Below, piece after piece: positions 16,723 through 25,246 of a DNA stretch of 64,000 nucleotides. This stretch comes from Marinovum algicola. Lineage in GTDB: Bacteria > Pseudomonadota > Alphaproteobacteria > Rhodobacterales > Rhodobacteraceae. Made by a program: the position numbers and the translations under genes. Positions within the stretch are counted from its first letter, which is position 1; each line of letters opens with the position of its first letter. The DNA lies in assembly GCF_900109145.1 (NCBI RefSeq), contig NZ_FNYY01000016.1, forward strand, positions 1 through 64,000. The letters are read 5' to 3'. Under the pieces are notes generated by a model, which saw nothing but the letters and a program-made list of their open reading frames with translations, was not told where the DNA came from and made no database searches.

Positions 16723-18366
16723 TCAGACCGATTTGACCAACCCGATCGCCCGCAGCCCCGGAACCGGGTATTCCTTGTCGCGGAGGGAATCGATGGTGAA
16801 CTCCGGTTCAAGCCGCCGCAGCCGCCGGATCGCCAGCCGCAGCTCCTCCATGTCACCGCGCGCCGCATGGATCGCGGTGAGATAGCGCAGCGGCGCCCGG
16901 TAAAGCGGCGCCTTCTTCGACGCCCGTTCGGCATAGCGCACCGCATCATCCAGCATCCCGGCGCTGGTGGCGGCGGCACAGCTGAAGGTATCGACCACAT
17001 AGGAATAAAACCCGCCGCCCTGGATGCGCTGGGAATATTCGCTGTCGCGCAGACCGCGCTCGCCATCGCCCTCCAGCGAATAGGCGGCGCCGCGAAACAG
17101 CCAGGCCAGCGGATTGGCACGGTTGATCTCCAGCGCCTGGGTGGCCAGCTCGACGCCGCGCGCCCGGTCGCCCAGGATGAAGGACGAGGTATAGGACACC
17201 AGCGCCAGCGTCATCGAGCCATAGGGATCGAGCTCCAGCGCCTTGCGGCACAGCGCATCGGCGTTTTCCTGCAAGGCGCGCTGGTCGCGAAAGTCCTTCT
17301 CGGCGCGCTCCAGCGTGGTGACATAGGCCAGCCAGGCCAGGTAGATGCCCTTGCGGTGCACTTCGAAGTTGCGCGCCAGCTGGGTCTTGGCCAGCTTGAG
17401 ATCGCCGGGCCGATTGCGAAAGATCAGCCGCACCGCGCCCAGCGTGCCGGCGGCCAGGTAATCATTGGTCGCCGCATCCGCATGGCCCGGCGCCAGATCG
17501 AGCATGGTGCGCTCGACCGTGCGGTTGACCAGCCGCAGCATCTCGGAATCGTCGAGCAGCGCCACCGGATCGGCGGTGATCGCCGCCGACATCGACCATT
17601 TCGGCGCATAGGGTTCCCCCTCCGCAAGCGCCACATGCGCCGCCGCCCGCTCGCCGTTGGCCTCGACCCGGGTCGAGAGCAGATATTGCGCCAGATCCTC
17701 GGGGCCATTGCGCGCCAGCCTGTCGGGATCGTCGGCGATGGCGGCAATGCGCAGCGCGCACCAGTCGCCGATCGAATTGGCGATGCCATGCGTCAGCAGC
17801 CGGTGATGCATCTCGTCGGCCGAGCCGGCGCTGCGGATCTCGACCGGCAGCCGCCGCGCCAGCCGTTCCTGCACGCTGAACTGGCCGCGCATCTGCGCCA
17901 GCCACTCCGACAGCGCGCCGTCGGTGCTCTGGACATCCTCGAGAAAGGGCAGGCCCTGCGCGGTCTTTTCCTGCGCCGCGTCGATATCGGTCTCGACCGC
18001 GCCGGGACGAAAGGCCACCGCCTTGCGGTCGGCCTGAAAGGCGTCGGCGGCGGGGCCAAGCGCGCTGCGGATTTCGCTGATCGCCTGCCGCAGGCTGGCC
18101 AGCGCCTGGGCCTGCGCCCGGTCCGACCACAGGCTCTGCGCCAGATAGGGCCGCGACCGGCACTGATCCGGCGCCATCAGCACCATGGCGACAAGCGCCT
18201 TGGCCTTGGCGCCCTTGGGCGTGCGGTCCGCGCCAGCGGCATCGGTGATGCGGAACGGGCCGAACAAGCCGACGCGCAGCTCTGCCGCCCGCGCAGCCGA
18301 ACCGTCCCCCCCCGGTGTCTGTGCGAGTTCGTTCAAATCACTTGTTCCTCGCGTCGGATTGTTCAA
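16723..18366 (-). CDS. SARP/BTAD-like regulator with TPR-type C-terminus
   Basis: The 547-residue protein has an N-terminal winged-helix domain of the OmpR/SARP kind (ELRVGLFGPFRITDAAGADRTPKGAKAKALVAMVLMAPDQCRSRPYLAQSLWSDRAQAQALASLRQAISEIRSALG, about residues 28-104). A long helical region with TPR-like repeats follows (LCRKALELDPYGSMTLALVSYTSS, QALEINRANPLAWLFRGAAYSLEGD, RYAERASKKAPLYRAPLRYLTAIH). The apparent start is TTG 18366 without a convincing ribosome site, so the N-terminus is uncertain. It is divergent from the phosphatase-peptidase pair, separated by an AT-rich 177-bp region, and probably regulates it. Confidence 0.75.
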   Translation of the reverse strand: MNNPTRGTSDLNELAQTPGGDGSAARAAELRVGLFGPFRITDAAGADRTPKGAKAKALVAMVLMAPDQCRSRPYLAQSLWSDRAQAQALASLRQAISEIRSALGPAADAFQADRKAVAFRPGAVETDIDAAQEKTAQGLPFLEDVQSTDGALSEWLAQMRGQFSVQERLARRLPVEIRSAGSADEMHHRLLTHGIANSIGDWCALRIAAIADDPDRLARNGPEDLAQYLLSTRVEANGERAAAHVALAEGEPYAPKWSMSAAITADPVALLDDSEMLRLVNRTVERTMLDLAPGHADAATNDYLAAGTLGAVRLIFRNRPGDLKLAKTQLARNFEVHRKGIYLAWLAYVTTLERAEKDFRDQRALQENADALCRKALELDPYGSMTLALVSYTSSFILGDRARGVELATQALEINRANPLAWLFRGAAYSLEGDGERGLRDSEYSQRIQGGGFYSYVVDTFSCAAATSAGMLDDAVRYAERASKKAPLYRAPLRYLTAIHAARGDMEELRLAIRRLRRLEPEFTIDSLRDKEYPVPGLRAIGLVKSV

Positions 18367-18543
18367 AAGATATCACAAAACAAGGCGCTTACCCCAGCAA
18401 AAGCGTTAAAAATTCGCAATTCGGGGCCTTGCCCGACCTGCATGGTTGAGAAATTAATCGCATATAAACGAATTCTTAACGGATTCGTTCGCGCGGGCCG
18501 ATCATTTTTTCTACGGCCCAGATAGTCAACCAAGGGAAGAGCC

Positions 18544-19641
18544 ATGTCATTGAACAATATTGGGAATATCGGAAACATCGGGAATATTGGAAACATCGGC
18601 AATATTGGAAACATTGGCAATATCGGCAACATCGGGAATATCGGAAACATAGGCAACATCGGCAATATCGGTCTCGAAGCGGTGCCCGGCGCGGCCTCGG
18701 GCGCGATGATGCTGGCGCGTGACGGGGTGGTTGGCGCCCGTCAACCGGCGGCCCACACTCCCACCCATCTGCCGATGAACAGCCCCGAGAACCTGTTCCG
18801 CTGGGATCCCGGCTCGCGGCAATCGGCGGTCTTCGTCGACACCATGTCGGGCCTCGACGTGGCGTTCGACGCCGCGGCCGAAACCGCCAGCGTCACCGTC
18901 GCCGGCGCCAAGCTGTTTCACACCGACCGGCCGAGCGAGGCCGGGTTCACGGCGCAGGTCGATGACATCAAGGCCGCCGCCGATCTGCGCGGCGACCGGG
19001 CGCCCGAAATCCTTGCCCAGACCACCGATATCCTGTCCTTCCTCGCGATGCCGCTGTCGCTCAACCTTGCGCGGCACAAATGGACCATCGAGCTGTTGCA
19101 GGCGGTGATGCTGCCGGTGGTGGCGGTGGAAAAGGCGCTGAAAAACGGCCTCGCCTGCCGCCGGCCACAGGAATACGACGCCCAGATCCAGCCGATGATC
19201 ACCGCGCCGGCGCATAGCGCCTTTCCCTCTGGTCACGCCACCGAGGCCTTTGCCATCGCCGAGGTGCTGAGCCTGGTTTCCGGCGCCAGCGGCGACCGGG
19301 CCGCCTATGGCGAGCAGATGACGCTTCAGGCCGCGCGCATCGCCCACAACCGCGTGGTTGCCGGCGTGCATTTCCACGTCGACAACATCTGCGGCGCCGC
19401 CCTGGGCCGCAGCCTGGCCCGGATGCTGCTGCACCGCGCCGGCGCGCTCGGCGGCCATCACTGCATCGGCGTCAAGGCGCAGACCGCCGCACTGGCCGGG
19501 GCGAAGCTCTCGCTCGACGATCTCGACGCCGCCTTTTCCGGCGGCACCGCCGATCACTACGACGCCAGCGAGGTCGCCAGCGTCGCCCCCGCGCCGCTGC
19601 TCGCCGCGCTCTTTGCCGCCGCCCAGGACGAATGGACCTGA
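18544..19641 (+). CDS. PAP2/vanadium-haloperoxidase-fold protein with N-terminal NIG repeats
   Basis: The 365-residue protein has all three acid-phosphatase/haloperoxidase motifs: K200-x6-R207-P208, PSGH at 228-231, and R270-x5-H276-x3-D280 (NRVVAGVHFHVD). It is therefore a soluble PAP2-superfamily phosphatase or vanadium-dependent haloperoxidase-like enzyme, with no obvious membrane segments. Residues 5-43 are 13 perfect Asn-Ile-Gly triplets, an unusual extension before the catalytic domain. AAGGGAAGAG precedes the ATG. The next gene, an S8 peptidase, starts 1 nt after the stop, so the two are coupled. The substrate is unknown; the repeat could be a targeting, anchoring or assembly element. 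Confidence 0.82.
   Translation: MSLNNIGNIGNIGNIGNIGNIGNIGNIGNIGNIGNIGNIGNIGLEAVPGAASGAMMLARDGVVGARQPAAHTPTHLPMNSPENLFRWDPGSRQSAVFVDTMSGLDVAFDAAAETASVTVAGAKLFHTDRPSEAGFTAQVDDIKAAADLRGDRAPEILAQTTDILSFLAMPLSLNLARHKWTIELLQAVMLPVVAVEKALKNGLACRRPQEYDAQIQPMITAPAHSAFPSGHATEAFAIAEVLSLVSGASGDRAAYGEQMTLQAARIAHNRVVAGVHFHVDNICGAALGRSLARMLLHRAGALGGHHCIGVKAQTAALAGAKLSLDDLDAAFSGGTADHYDASEVASVAPAPLLAALFAAAQDEWT
18556..18672 (+). repeat. Thirteen in-frame NIG codon triplets
   Basis: A 9-bp unit coding Asn-Ile-Gly occurs 13 times in a row. Codons alternate freely (AAT/AAC, ATT/ATC/ATA, GGG/GGA/GGC/GGT), so the amino-acid pattern rather than the DNA has been held constant. The tract is much more AT-rich than its surroundings. 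Confidence 0.95.
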
Positions 19642-19642
19642 G

Positions 19643-21823
19643 ATGCCCGGCTGGACAGAAACCCCGCTCGACGCGGATGAGGCGCACCGCCATCCCTACG
19701 AGCTCTGGTACGCCAGCCCGCCGGGCGCGGCCGAGATCGGGGCCCCCCGGCCCGACCGCTATTATCCCCAGATCGTCGCGCTCGAGCTCTCGGTCAGCGG
19801 CAAGACGACGCCGCTCGGCGCCTTCCTCTCCCGGGCGCACGCAGCCTGGCAGGCGCTGACCCGGCCGGCCCCCGCCGGGGGCAGCGCGCCCTTTGTCGCC
19901 ACCCCGCATGATGCCGCCTATGCCTTTGCCGCACTAATGCGCGCCATCCACGCCGGCGAGGCGGCCAGAACCGAACTGCTGCTCTTTCTGCGCGGCGACC
20001 TGCTGCAATCGCCGCTCGAACGCCATCTGCCGCGACCGGAAAACGCCGCGCTCGCCGTCACCTCGGCGCAGATCCTGCGCGGCGACACCGGGCTGACCCC
20101 GGTGCGCGGCTGCCTGCCGCCCGAGGGCTCCGACACCGCCCTGCTCGCCCCGCTCGAAACCGCGCTGACCGCGGGCACCGCCCTGCCTCCGCGCCCGTCC
20201 GAGGCGCCGCCGGTCGGCGTCGTCATCGATCACGCCATCGGTTTCGCCAATCAGGTGTTCCGCCGCCGCACCCCGAAAACCGCCAGCCTGCGCAGCCGCT
20301 TCATCCGGTTCTGGGCCCAGGGCGACGGGCTGGACGACAGCCCCGGCATCGGCACCGCGCTTGACGCTGCCCGGATCAACCGCGCCCTGCACGAACTGAC
20401 AGACAGCCCCTATCGCACCGAAGCCGACCTGTACGAACGCCTCGGCCTCGCCGCCGACGGCCCCGATCACCACCACCTGAAGAAACGCGCCTCGCATGGC
20501 ACGGCGGTCGGGCATGTGGCCTTTGGCACCGATCCCGATGCCCCCGAGGCCGGCCTTGACGGCGTCGATCTGATGGGCATCCAGCTTCCCGCCGCCTCGG
20601 TCGCGCGCACCAACGGCCACCTGCACGATCTCTACGTGATCTCCGGGCTCAACTGGCTCTGGTATCACCGGCTGCAAGAGGCGATCGCCGGCCGCCCGGC
20701 GCCGGATTACCTTGTCACCCATTCGTTCGGCACCTTTGCCGGGCGCCATGACGGCCTTGACGGGCTCAGCGCCGAGTTCGACCGCAGGCTCGACGCCGGC
20801 GAGATCCGCGCCGTCGCCGCCGCCGCCGGCAACAGCCTGCAAAGCGCCACCCACGCAAGGCTCACCGCCGCCGACCTCGCCGACAGCGCGAAATGCGACA
20901 TCGGCCTTGCCATCCAGCCCGACGACCGCAGCGCCAGTTTCGTGCAGCTCTGGAGCGACCTGGCGGCGCCCGCCGGGGGGTCGGGCTTTCCGGTCGGCCT
21001 CTCGCTCACCCTGCCCGACGGCACCAGGCTGGACCCGCCACAGGGCGGCTTCCGCCCCGGTCATGCCTATGATTACGCCATGCGCGGCCAGACCGTGGCC
21101 CGGCTCTACTGCCAGCGCAGCCTGCCGCGCGCCGTGCCGGGCGCCCAGGGCCACGAACGCCGCAGGCTCACCCTGGCCATCCCCGCCACCGCCGATGGCC
21201 AGGGCCGGCCCGGCACCGCGCCCGAAGGCCTCTGGCGCCTGCGCCTCGGCCCGGCCGAACAGGGGTTCGCCGATCAGGTCGCCCTCTGGGTCGAACGCGG
21301 CGAAACCCCCGAGGGCTTTGCCCCCGCCGGCCGCCAGGCCTATCTCGAACACCCGGCCTATCTGCGCTTTGACGCCGAGGGCCGCCGCCCCGCCGGCGAC
21401 ACCGGGACCGCGCCGATCAAACGCTTCGGCACGCTTTCGGCCGCCGCCGGCTCGCGCGGGGTCATCACCGCCGGCTCCTGCCGCGCGTCCGATGCCAGCG
21501 TCTCGGCGTTTTCCTCGGCCAGCGCCGGGCCCGATCCAGCGCAACCCACCTGCGCCGCCGTGTCGGAAGCCAGCGACATCCGGCCCGACATCCTGGTCAC
21601 CGGCACCTACAGCGGCAGCACGGTCGCGGTTCGCGGCACCAGCTTCGCCGCGCCCTTCGCGCTCAGAACCGCGCTGGCCAGGCTGCTCACCGGCGCCCCC
21701 GGCACCCCGCGCGAGATCCTGACCCGGAGCCTCGCGCCGTCGGAGGCCGATCCCCGCCACATCGGCCAGGGCCGGGTTCCCGGCATGTTCAGCCCGACGC
21801 CCGACAGGTTCACCCGCCGCTAG
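19643..21823 (+). CDS. S8 (subtilase) family serine peptidase
   Basis: The 726-residue protein carries a complete subtilisin-like triad: Asp196 in GVVIDHAIGFANQ, His285 in RASHGTAVGHVAFG, Ser667 in VRGTSFAAPFALR. Nearly 380 residues separate His and Ser, against roughly 150-160 in subtilisin, so the domain contains large insertions. About 190 residues precede the Asp. No signal peptide is visible. The start at ATG 19643 follows the phosphatase stop by 1 nt. Pairing with the NIG-repeat protein suggests that the peptidase processes or regulates it or a shared target; this is inference. Confidence 0.85.
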   Translation: MPGWTETPLDADEAHRHPYELWYASPPGAAEIGAPRPDRYYPQIVALELSVSGKTTPLGAFLSRAHAAWQALTRPAPAGGSAPFVATPHDAAYAFAALMRAIHAGEAARTELLLFLRGDLLQSPLERHLPRPENAALAVTSAQILRGDTGLTPVRGCLPPEGSDTALLAPLETALTAGTALPPRPSEAPPVGVVIDHAIGFANQVFRRRTPKTASLRSRFIRFWAQGDGLDDSPGIGTALDAARINRALHELTDSPYRTEADLYERLGLAADGPDHHHLKKRASHGTAVGHVAFGTDPDAPEAGLDGVDLMGIQLPAASVARTNGHLHDLYVISGLNWLWYHRLQEAIAGRPAPDYLVTHSFGTFAGRHDGLDGLSAEFDRRLDAGEIRAVAAAAGNSLQSATHARLTAADLADSAKCDIGLAIQPDDRSASFVQLWSDLAAPAGGSGFPVGLSLTLPDGTRLDPPQGGFRPGHAYDYAMRGQTVARLYCQRSLPRAVPGAQGHERRRLTLAIPATADGQGRPGTAPEGLWRLRLGPAEQGFADQVALWVERGETPEGFAPAGRQAYLEHPAYLRFDAEGRRPAGDTGTAPIKRFGTLSAAAGSRGVITAGSCRASDASVSAFSSASAGPDPAQPTCAAVSEASDIRPDILVTGTYSGSTVAVRGTSFAAPFALRTALARLLTGAPGTPREILTRSLAPSEADPRHIGQGRVPGMFSPTPDRFTRR

Positions 21824-21844
21824 GATGCCCCCGGGGCGGCGCGG

Positions 21845-22735
21845 TCAGGGCGCCGCCCCGGCGCCGACCAGCCAGTCACAGAGCAGATGCGCCTGATGCG
21901 AGGCATGCGGGCTGACCTTGATGTAGAAATCCAGCGGCGAGGGCACGCTCACATCGAGCAGCGGCACCAGTCGCCCGGCGCGCTCCAGCCCCGCCGTCAA
22001 CCCCTCCCAGCCCAGCACCGCGCCCATGTCGTCCTCGGCGGCCTGCAAGCCGATGACGTAATTGTTCACCCGCAGCCCGCCGCCCACCGGCCCCTCGTGC
22101 CCCAGCGCCCGGCACCAGTCGCGCCACGAGGTCCAGCCGGTCTCCGCCCGGTCGACATGGACCAGCGGCAGCCGCTCGAAATCCGCCACCCGCCGCACCG
22201 CATGCCGGGCGGCAAAGCGCGGGCTGGCCAGCGGCTTGATGCAATCGTGGATCAGCAGCCGGCAATCGCCGCTGTCGCGCGCCATGTCGCCGTAATGGAT
22301 CGCCAGGTCGCTGTCCTCGCCGCCGCTGTCCAGATCGCTGACATTCTGCGCCACGGTGATATGTCCATGCGCGCGCCAGAATGCCCCCAGTCGCGGCGTC
22401 AGCCAGAGCGCGCTGACCGCGGTTGTGGCCCGGATCGTCACCGCCGGCCGGGTCGCCCGCGACCGCAGCTGATCCACCGCCCCGGCCATTTCCTCGAAGC
22501 CGCGTTGCAGCGCCACCAGCAGATAGGCGCCGGTCTCGGTCAGGCTGACCCCGCGATGATGGCGGCGAAACAGCACCTGCCGCAGCTCGGCCTCCAGCGC
22601 CTTGACCTGATGGCTGATCGCCGCCGGGGTGACGTTCAGCTCCTGCGCGGCGGCCTTGAAGCTCTCATGCCGCGCCGCGGCCTCGAAACTGGCAAGCGCG
22701 GTCAGGGGCGGCAGATCATAGGGGCTTTGCGACAT
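21845..22735 (-). CDS. LysR-family regulator (GcvA-like)
   Basis: The protein has 296 residues from ATG 22735. An in-frame ATG at 22795 would add 20 residues without a ribosome site. The N-terminal LysR helix-turn-helix reads LPPLTALASFEAAARHESFKAAAQELNVTPAAISHQVKALEAELRQVLFRRHHRGVSLTETG. The effector domain follows the GcvA/AmpR subgroup pattern. It is divergent from the MttB-family methyltransferase gene and is its likely regulator. The shared 159-bp gap contains short AT-rich stretches near 22795-22830 where a LysR box could lie. Confidence 0.88.
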   Translation of the reverse strand: MSQSPYDLPPLTALASFEAAARHESFKAAAQELNVTPAAISHQVKALEAELRQVLFRRHHRGVSLTETGAYLLVALQRGFEEMAGAVDQLRSRATRPAVTIRATTAVSALWLTPRLGAFWRAHGHITVAQNVSDLDSGGEDSDLAIHYGDMARDSGDCRLLIHDCIKPLASPRFAARHAVRRVADFERLPLVHVDRAETGWTSWRDWCRALGHEGPVGGGLRVNNYVIGLQAAEDDMGAVLGWEGLTAGLERAGRLVPLLDVSVPSPLDFYIKVSPHASHQAHLLCDWLVGAGAAP

Positions 22736-22894
22736 GAACCTGTCTTGTGCAAGGGGGCCACGATCCGCGATCATGCTGTGCCGTGACGGGATCATGACTC
22801 AATCAATCTAAGTCATAGCCGAATATTTTTGCGATTGCCAGCCCGCCCCGCCCGGGCCGAAACTGTCGCGCAACCGCAAAGGAGCGCCGCCGCC

Positions 22895-24460
22895 ATGCTC
22901 GACCGCACCGACAGACCTGCCCGCAAGTCCCGCCGCAAATCCCGGCCCGAACGCAGCGCCGCGCCGGGCCAGAACCCGCATCTGCATGTGCCCTTCATCC
23001 GCCGCAGGACGCCCCCCTATGACATCCTCGACCCGGCCAGCCTGGCGCGGATCGAGGCCGCCGCCGACCGCATCCTCGCCGAGATCGGCATCGAGTTCCG
23101 CGACGATCCCGAGACCGTGGAGCTGTTTCGCAAGGCCGGCGGCGTGGTCACCGATCATGGCGAGAACCGCTGGCGCATCCGCTTCGAGCCCGGGCTGATC
23201 CGCGCGCTGCTGAAAACCGCCCCCGCGCGCTTTACCCAGCACGCCCGCAACCCGGCCCGGAATGTCGAGATCGGCGGCGATGCGGTGGTCTTTGCCCCCT
23301 CCTACGGCTCGCCCTTCGTGATGGATCTCGACCGGGGCCGGCGCTACGGCACGCTCGAGGATTTCCAGAACCTGATCAAGCTCGGCCAGTCCTCGCCCTG
23401 GCTGCACCATTCCGGCGGCACCATCTGCGAACCGACCGACGTGGCGGTGAACAAACGCCATCTCGACATGGTCTACAGCCACATCCGCTATTCCGACCGG
23501 CCGTTTCTCGGCTCGATCACCGCGCCGGAACGGGCGGCGGATTCGATCAAGATGTGCCGCCTGCTGTTCGGCGCCGATTTCGTCGACCGCCATTGCGTCA
23601 TCATCGGCAATTTCAACACCACCTCGCCGCTGGTGCTCGACGGGGTGACAACCCGCGGCATCCGCGAATATGCCGGCGCGGGCCAGGGCTCGATCATCCT
23701 GCCCTTCCTGCTCGGCGGCGCGGTCGCGCCGCTGACCATGGCCGGCGCGGTGGCCCAGAGCCTGGCGGAATCCATGGTCGGCTGCGCCCTCACCCAACTG
23801 GTGCGCCCCGGCGCCCCGGCGGTGCTGGCGGGGTTCCTGTCGTCGATGTCGCTGCGCTCGGGCAGCCCCACCTTCGGCACGCCGGAACCGGCCCTGGGAT
23901 CGCTGGTCCTGGGCCAGCTCGCCCGGCGGCTGGGCCTGCCGCTGCGCTGCGCCGGCAATTTTAGCACCTCCAAGCGCCCTGACGGCCAGGCAATGCAACA
24001 GGCGATGATGTCGATGCTCTCGGCGGTGCAATGCGGCGCCAATTACGTCCTGCATTCCGCCGGCTTCCTCGACGGGCTGCTGTCGATGTCCTACGAGAAA
24101 TTCGTGATGGATTGCGACATGTGCGGCGCGCTGCACGCCTATCTCGGCGGGGTCGAGGTCAGCGACGACAGCCTCGGCGTTGAGGCGCTGGCGCAATACG
24201 GGCCGGGCGAACATCTCTTCGGCACCGATCACACCCTGCGCCACTACCAGACCGCCTATTGGGACAGCGGGCTGAACGACGACCAGCCCTGGGAAACCTG
24301 GGACGAACAGGGCGCGGAAGATTACGCCGTCCGCGCCAATGCCCGCTGGAAACAGCTCCTGCATGACTATCAGGCGCCCCCGCTCGATTTCGACACCGAC
24401 ATGGCGCTGCGCGATTTCATCGCCCGTGAGAAGGCATCGAAAGAGGACATGTGGTACTGA
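22895..24460 (+). CDS. Trimethylamine methyltransferase (MttB)-family protein, non-pyrrolysine
   Basis: The 521-residue protein belongs to the MttB/COG5598 superfamily of corrinoid-dependent methyltransferases. It has DILDPASLARIEAAADRILAEIGIEFRDDPETVELFRKAGG near the N-terminus, FVMDLDRGRRYGTLEDFQNLIKLGQSS, and ANYVLHSAGFLDGLLSMSYEKFVMDCDMCG later. There is no in-frame UAG, so it is of the non-pyrrolysine type, whose known members demethylate quaternary amines such as glycine betaine. GGAG 10 nt before ATG 22895 fixes the start. No corrinoid protein or reductive activator gene is next to it. A divergent LysR protein probably controls it. Confidence 0.82.
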   Translation: MLDRTDRPARKSRRKSRPERSAAPGQNPHLHVPFIRRRTPPYDILDPASLARIEAAADRILAEIGIEFRDDPETVELFRKAGGVVTDHGENRWRIRFEPGLIRALLKTAPARFTQHARNPARNVEIGGDAVVFAPSYGSPFVMDLDRGRRYGTLEDFQNLIKLGQSSPWLHHSGGTICEPTDVAVNKRHLDMVYSHIRYSDRPFLGSITAPERAADSIKMCRLLFGADFVDRHCVIIGNFNTTSPLVLDGVTTRGIREYAGAGQGSIILPFLLGGAVAPLTMAGAVAQSLAESMVGCALTQLVRPGAPAVLAGFLSSMSLRSGSPTFGTPEPALGSLVLGQLARRLGLPLRCAGNFSTSKRPDGQAMQQAMMSMLSAVQCGANYVLHSAGFLDGLLSMSYEKFVMDCDMCGALHAYLGGVEVSDDSLGVEALAQYGPGEHLFGTDHTLRHYQTAYWDSGLNDDQPWETWDEQGAEDYAVRANARWKQLLHDYQAPPLDFDTDMALRDFIAREKASKEDMWY

Positions 24461-24563
24461 CGCCTTGCGCTGTGCAGGCGGCCATGATGGCCTGCCCCAA
24501 AGGATAGCCGGCGCGCCCTCTGCTCGGATCTCTACGCATTCGCGACCCGGATCGCGGCCGTTT

Positions 24564-24602
24564 CCCTTGGTAATGTGATCTCAACCGCTCAGACACCAAG
24601 GG
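24564..24602 (+). promoter_or_regulatory. Hairpin that could mask the next ribosome site
   Basis: CCCTTGGT (24564-24571) and ACCAAGGG (24595-24602) can pair across a 23-nt loop. The right arm runs into GGGAG, the ribosome site of the small ORF at 24614. This could be a translational switch or chance. Confidence 0.35.
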
Positions 24603-24613
24603 AGCCAGAGACC

Positions 24614-24796
24614 ATGACCAACTACATTAACAAAGCCCGGCAAGGCCGCGTCAAAGCCCTCGCCTTTCTGCAACAGAAACAGCTCGGCACCGCCGAGGGC
24701 TACGCCTCGCAAAGCCACTTCGGCACCCCGGAAATGATCCGCCGGTCCGAACTCAACCTCTGGGCGCCCGAATTCGGCGGGATGGCACGCACATGA
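24614..24796 (+). CDS. Small protein, 60 residues, unknown
   Basis: The protein begins MTNYINKARQGRVKALAFLQ and ends LWAPEFGGMART; it is soluble and basic at the N-terminus. The ribosome site GGGAG is 9 nt upstream of the ATG, and the stop overlaps the next start (ATGA). Good initiation signals and coupling to a second small gene argue that it is real. No family is recognised. It is probably cotranscribed with the MttB-family gene. Confidence 0.6.
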   Translation: MTNYINKARQGRVKALAFLQQKQLGTAEGYASQSHFGTPEMIRRSELNLWAPEFGGMART

Positions 24797-25023
24797 TCCT
24801 GGTTCTGCTTCTCCTCTCCATCGCCCTCGGCGGCGCCTGCGGCCTGACCGCCTTTCTCTGCGACTACGGCATGTTCCAGTCGCTGGTGATCTACGCCGTC
24901 GCCGGCCAGCTGCCCTTCCTCCTGGCGCCGCTGATGGGGCCGATGCTCGGCATCTTCACCCCGTCCGAACCCGACCGCACCCAGGCCTATCACCCTGGTT
25001 TCGCCCCTCTCGAGGCGCGCTGA
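24793..25023 (+). CDS. Small membrane protein, 76 residues, unknown
   Basis: Two hydrophobic helices are visible (MILVLLLLSIALGGACGLTAFL and SLVIYAVAGQLPFLLAPLMGPMLGIF), followed by a polar tail rich in Pro. It overlaps the 60-residue ORF by 4 bp and is followed by a strong terminator, so the unit mttB-like/orf60/orf76 ends here. No known family is recognised. It might be a membrane partner of a transport or sensing step for the methylated amine. Confidence 0.6.
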   Translation: MILVLLLLSIALGGACGLTAFLCDYGMFQSLVIYAVAGQLPFLLAPLMGPMLGIFTPSEPDRTQAYHPGFAPLEAR

Positions 25024-25154
25024 CCACCGCCCCTGGTGTCACGGACAGCCCGGCTTGCCTGCCTTCTGCCTCTTCCGGAGCGCGGCCCTCCAGACCGGCC
25101 CCCGGAGCTTCAGGCGCCCAAGCAAAAACAAAATACGAAGGCACCCAAGCGGGC

Positions 25155-25184
25155 AGCCCGGCACCGAAAGGCGCCGGGCTTTAT
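25155..25184 (+). terminator. Intrinsic terminator after the MttB-family unit
   Basis: An 11-bp stem with one mismatch (left arm AGCCCGGCACC, right arm GGCGCCGGGCT) closes a GAAA tetraloop and is followed by TTTAT. It lies about 130 bp after the last small ORF. Confidence 0.7.
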
Positions 25185-25246
25185 CGTCCCGGGCGCGGGC
25201 TGGCATCACCGCCCCGAGGCCGTCCATCCCCGGCCCCGCCCCGGGC

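Noticed and set aside
18556-18672. CRISPR or microsatellite reading of the NIG tract
   Set aside because: The period is 9 bp with synonymous drift and lies inside an ORF with a ribosome site and catalytic motifs downstream.
22808-24364. A 518-codon minus-strand frame opposite the MttB-family gene
   Set aside because: The sense frame has strong family motifs and a ribosome site; the antisense frame shows no recognisable domain.
22895-24460. Pyrrolysine-containing trimethylamine methyltransferase
   Set aside because: No in-frame TAG is present in the coding sequence and no pyl genes are in the window.
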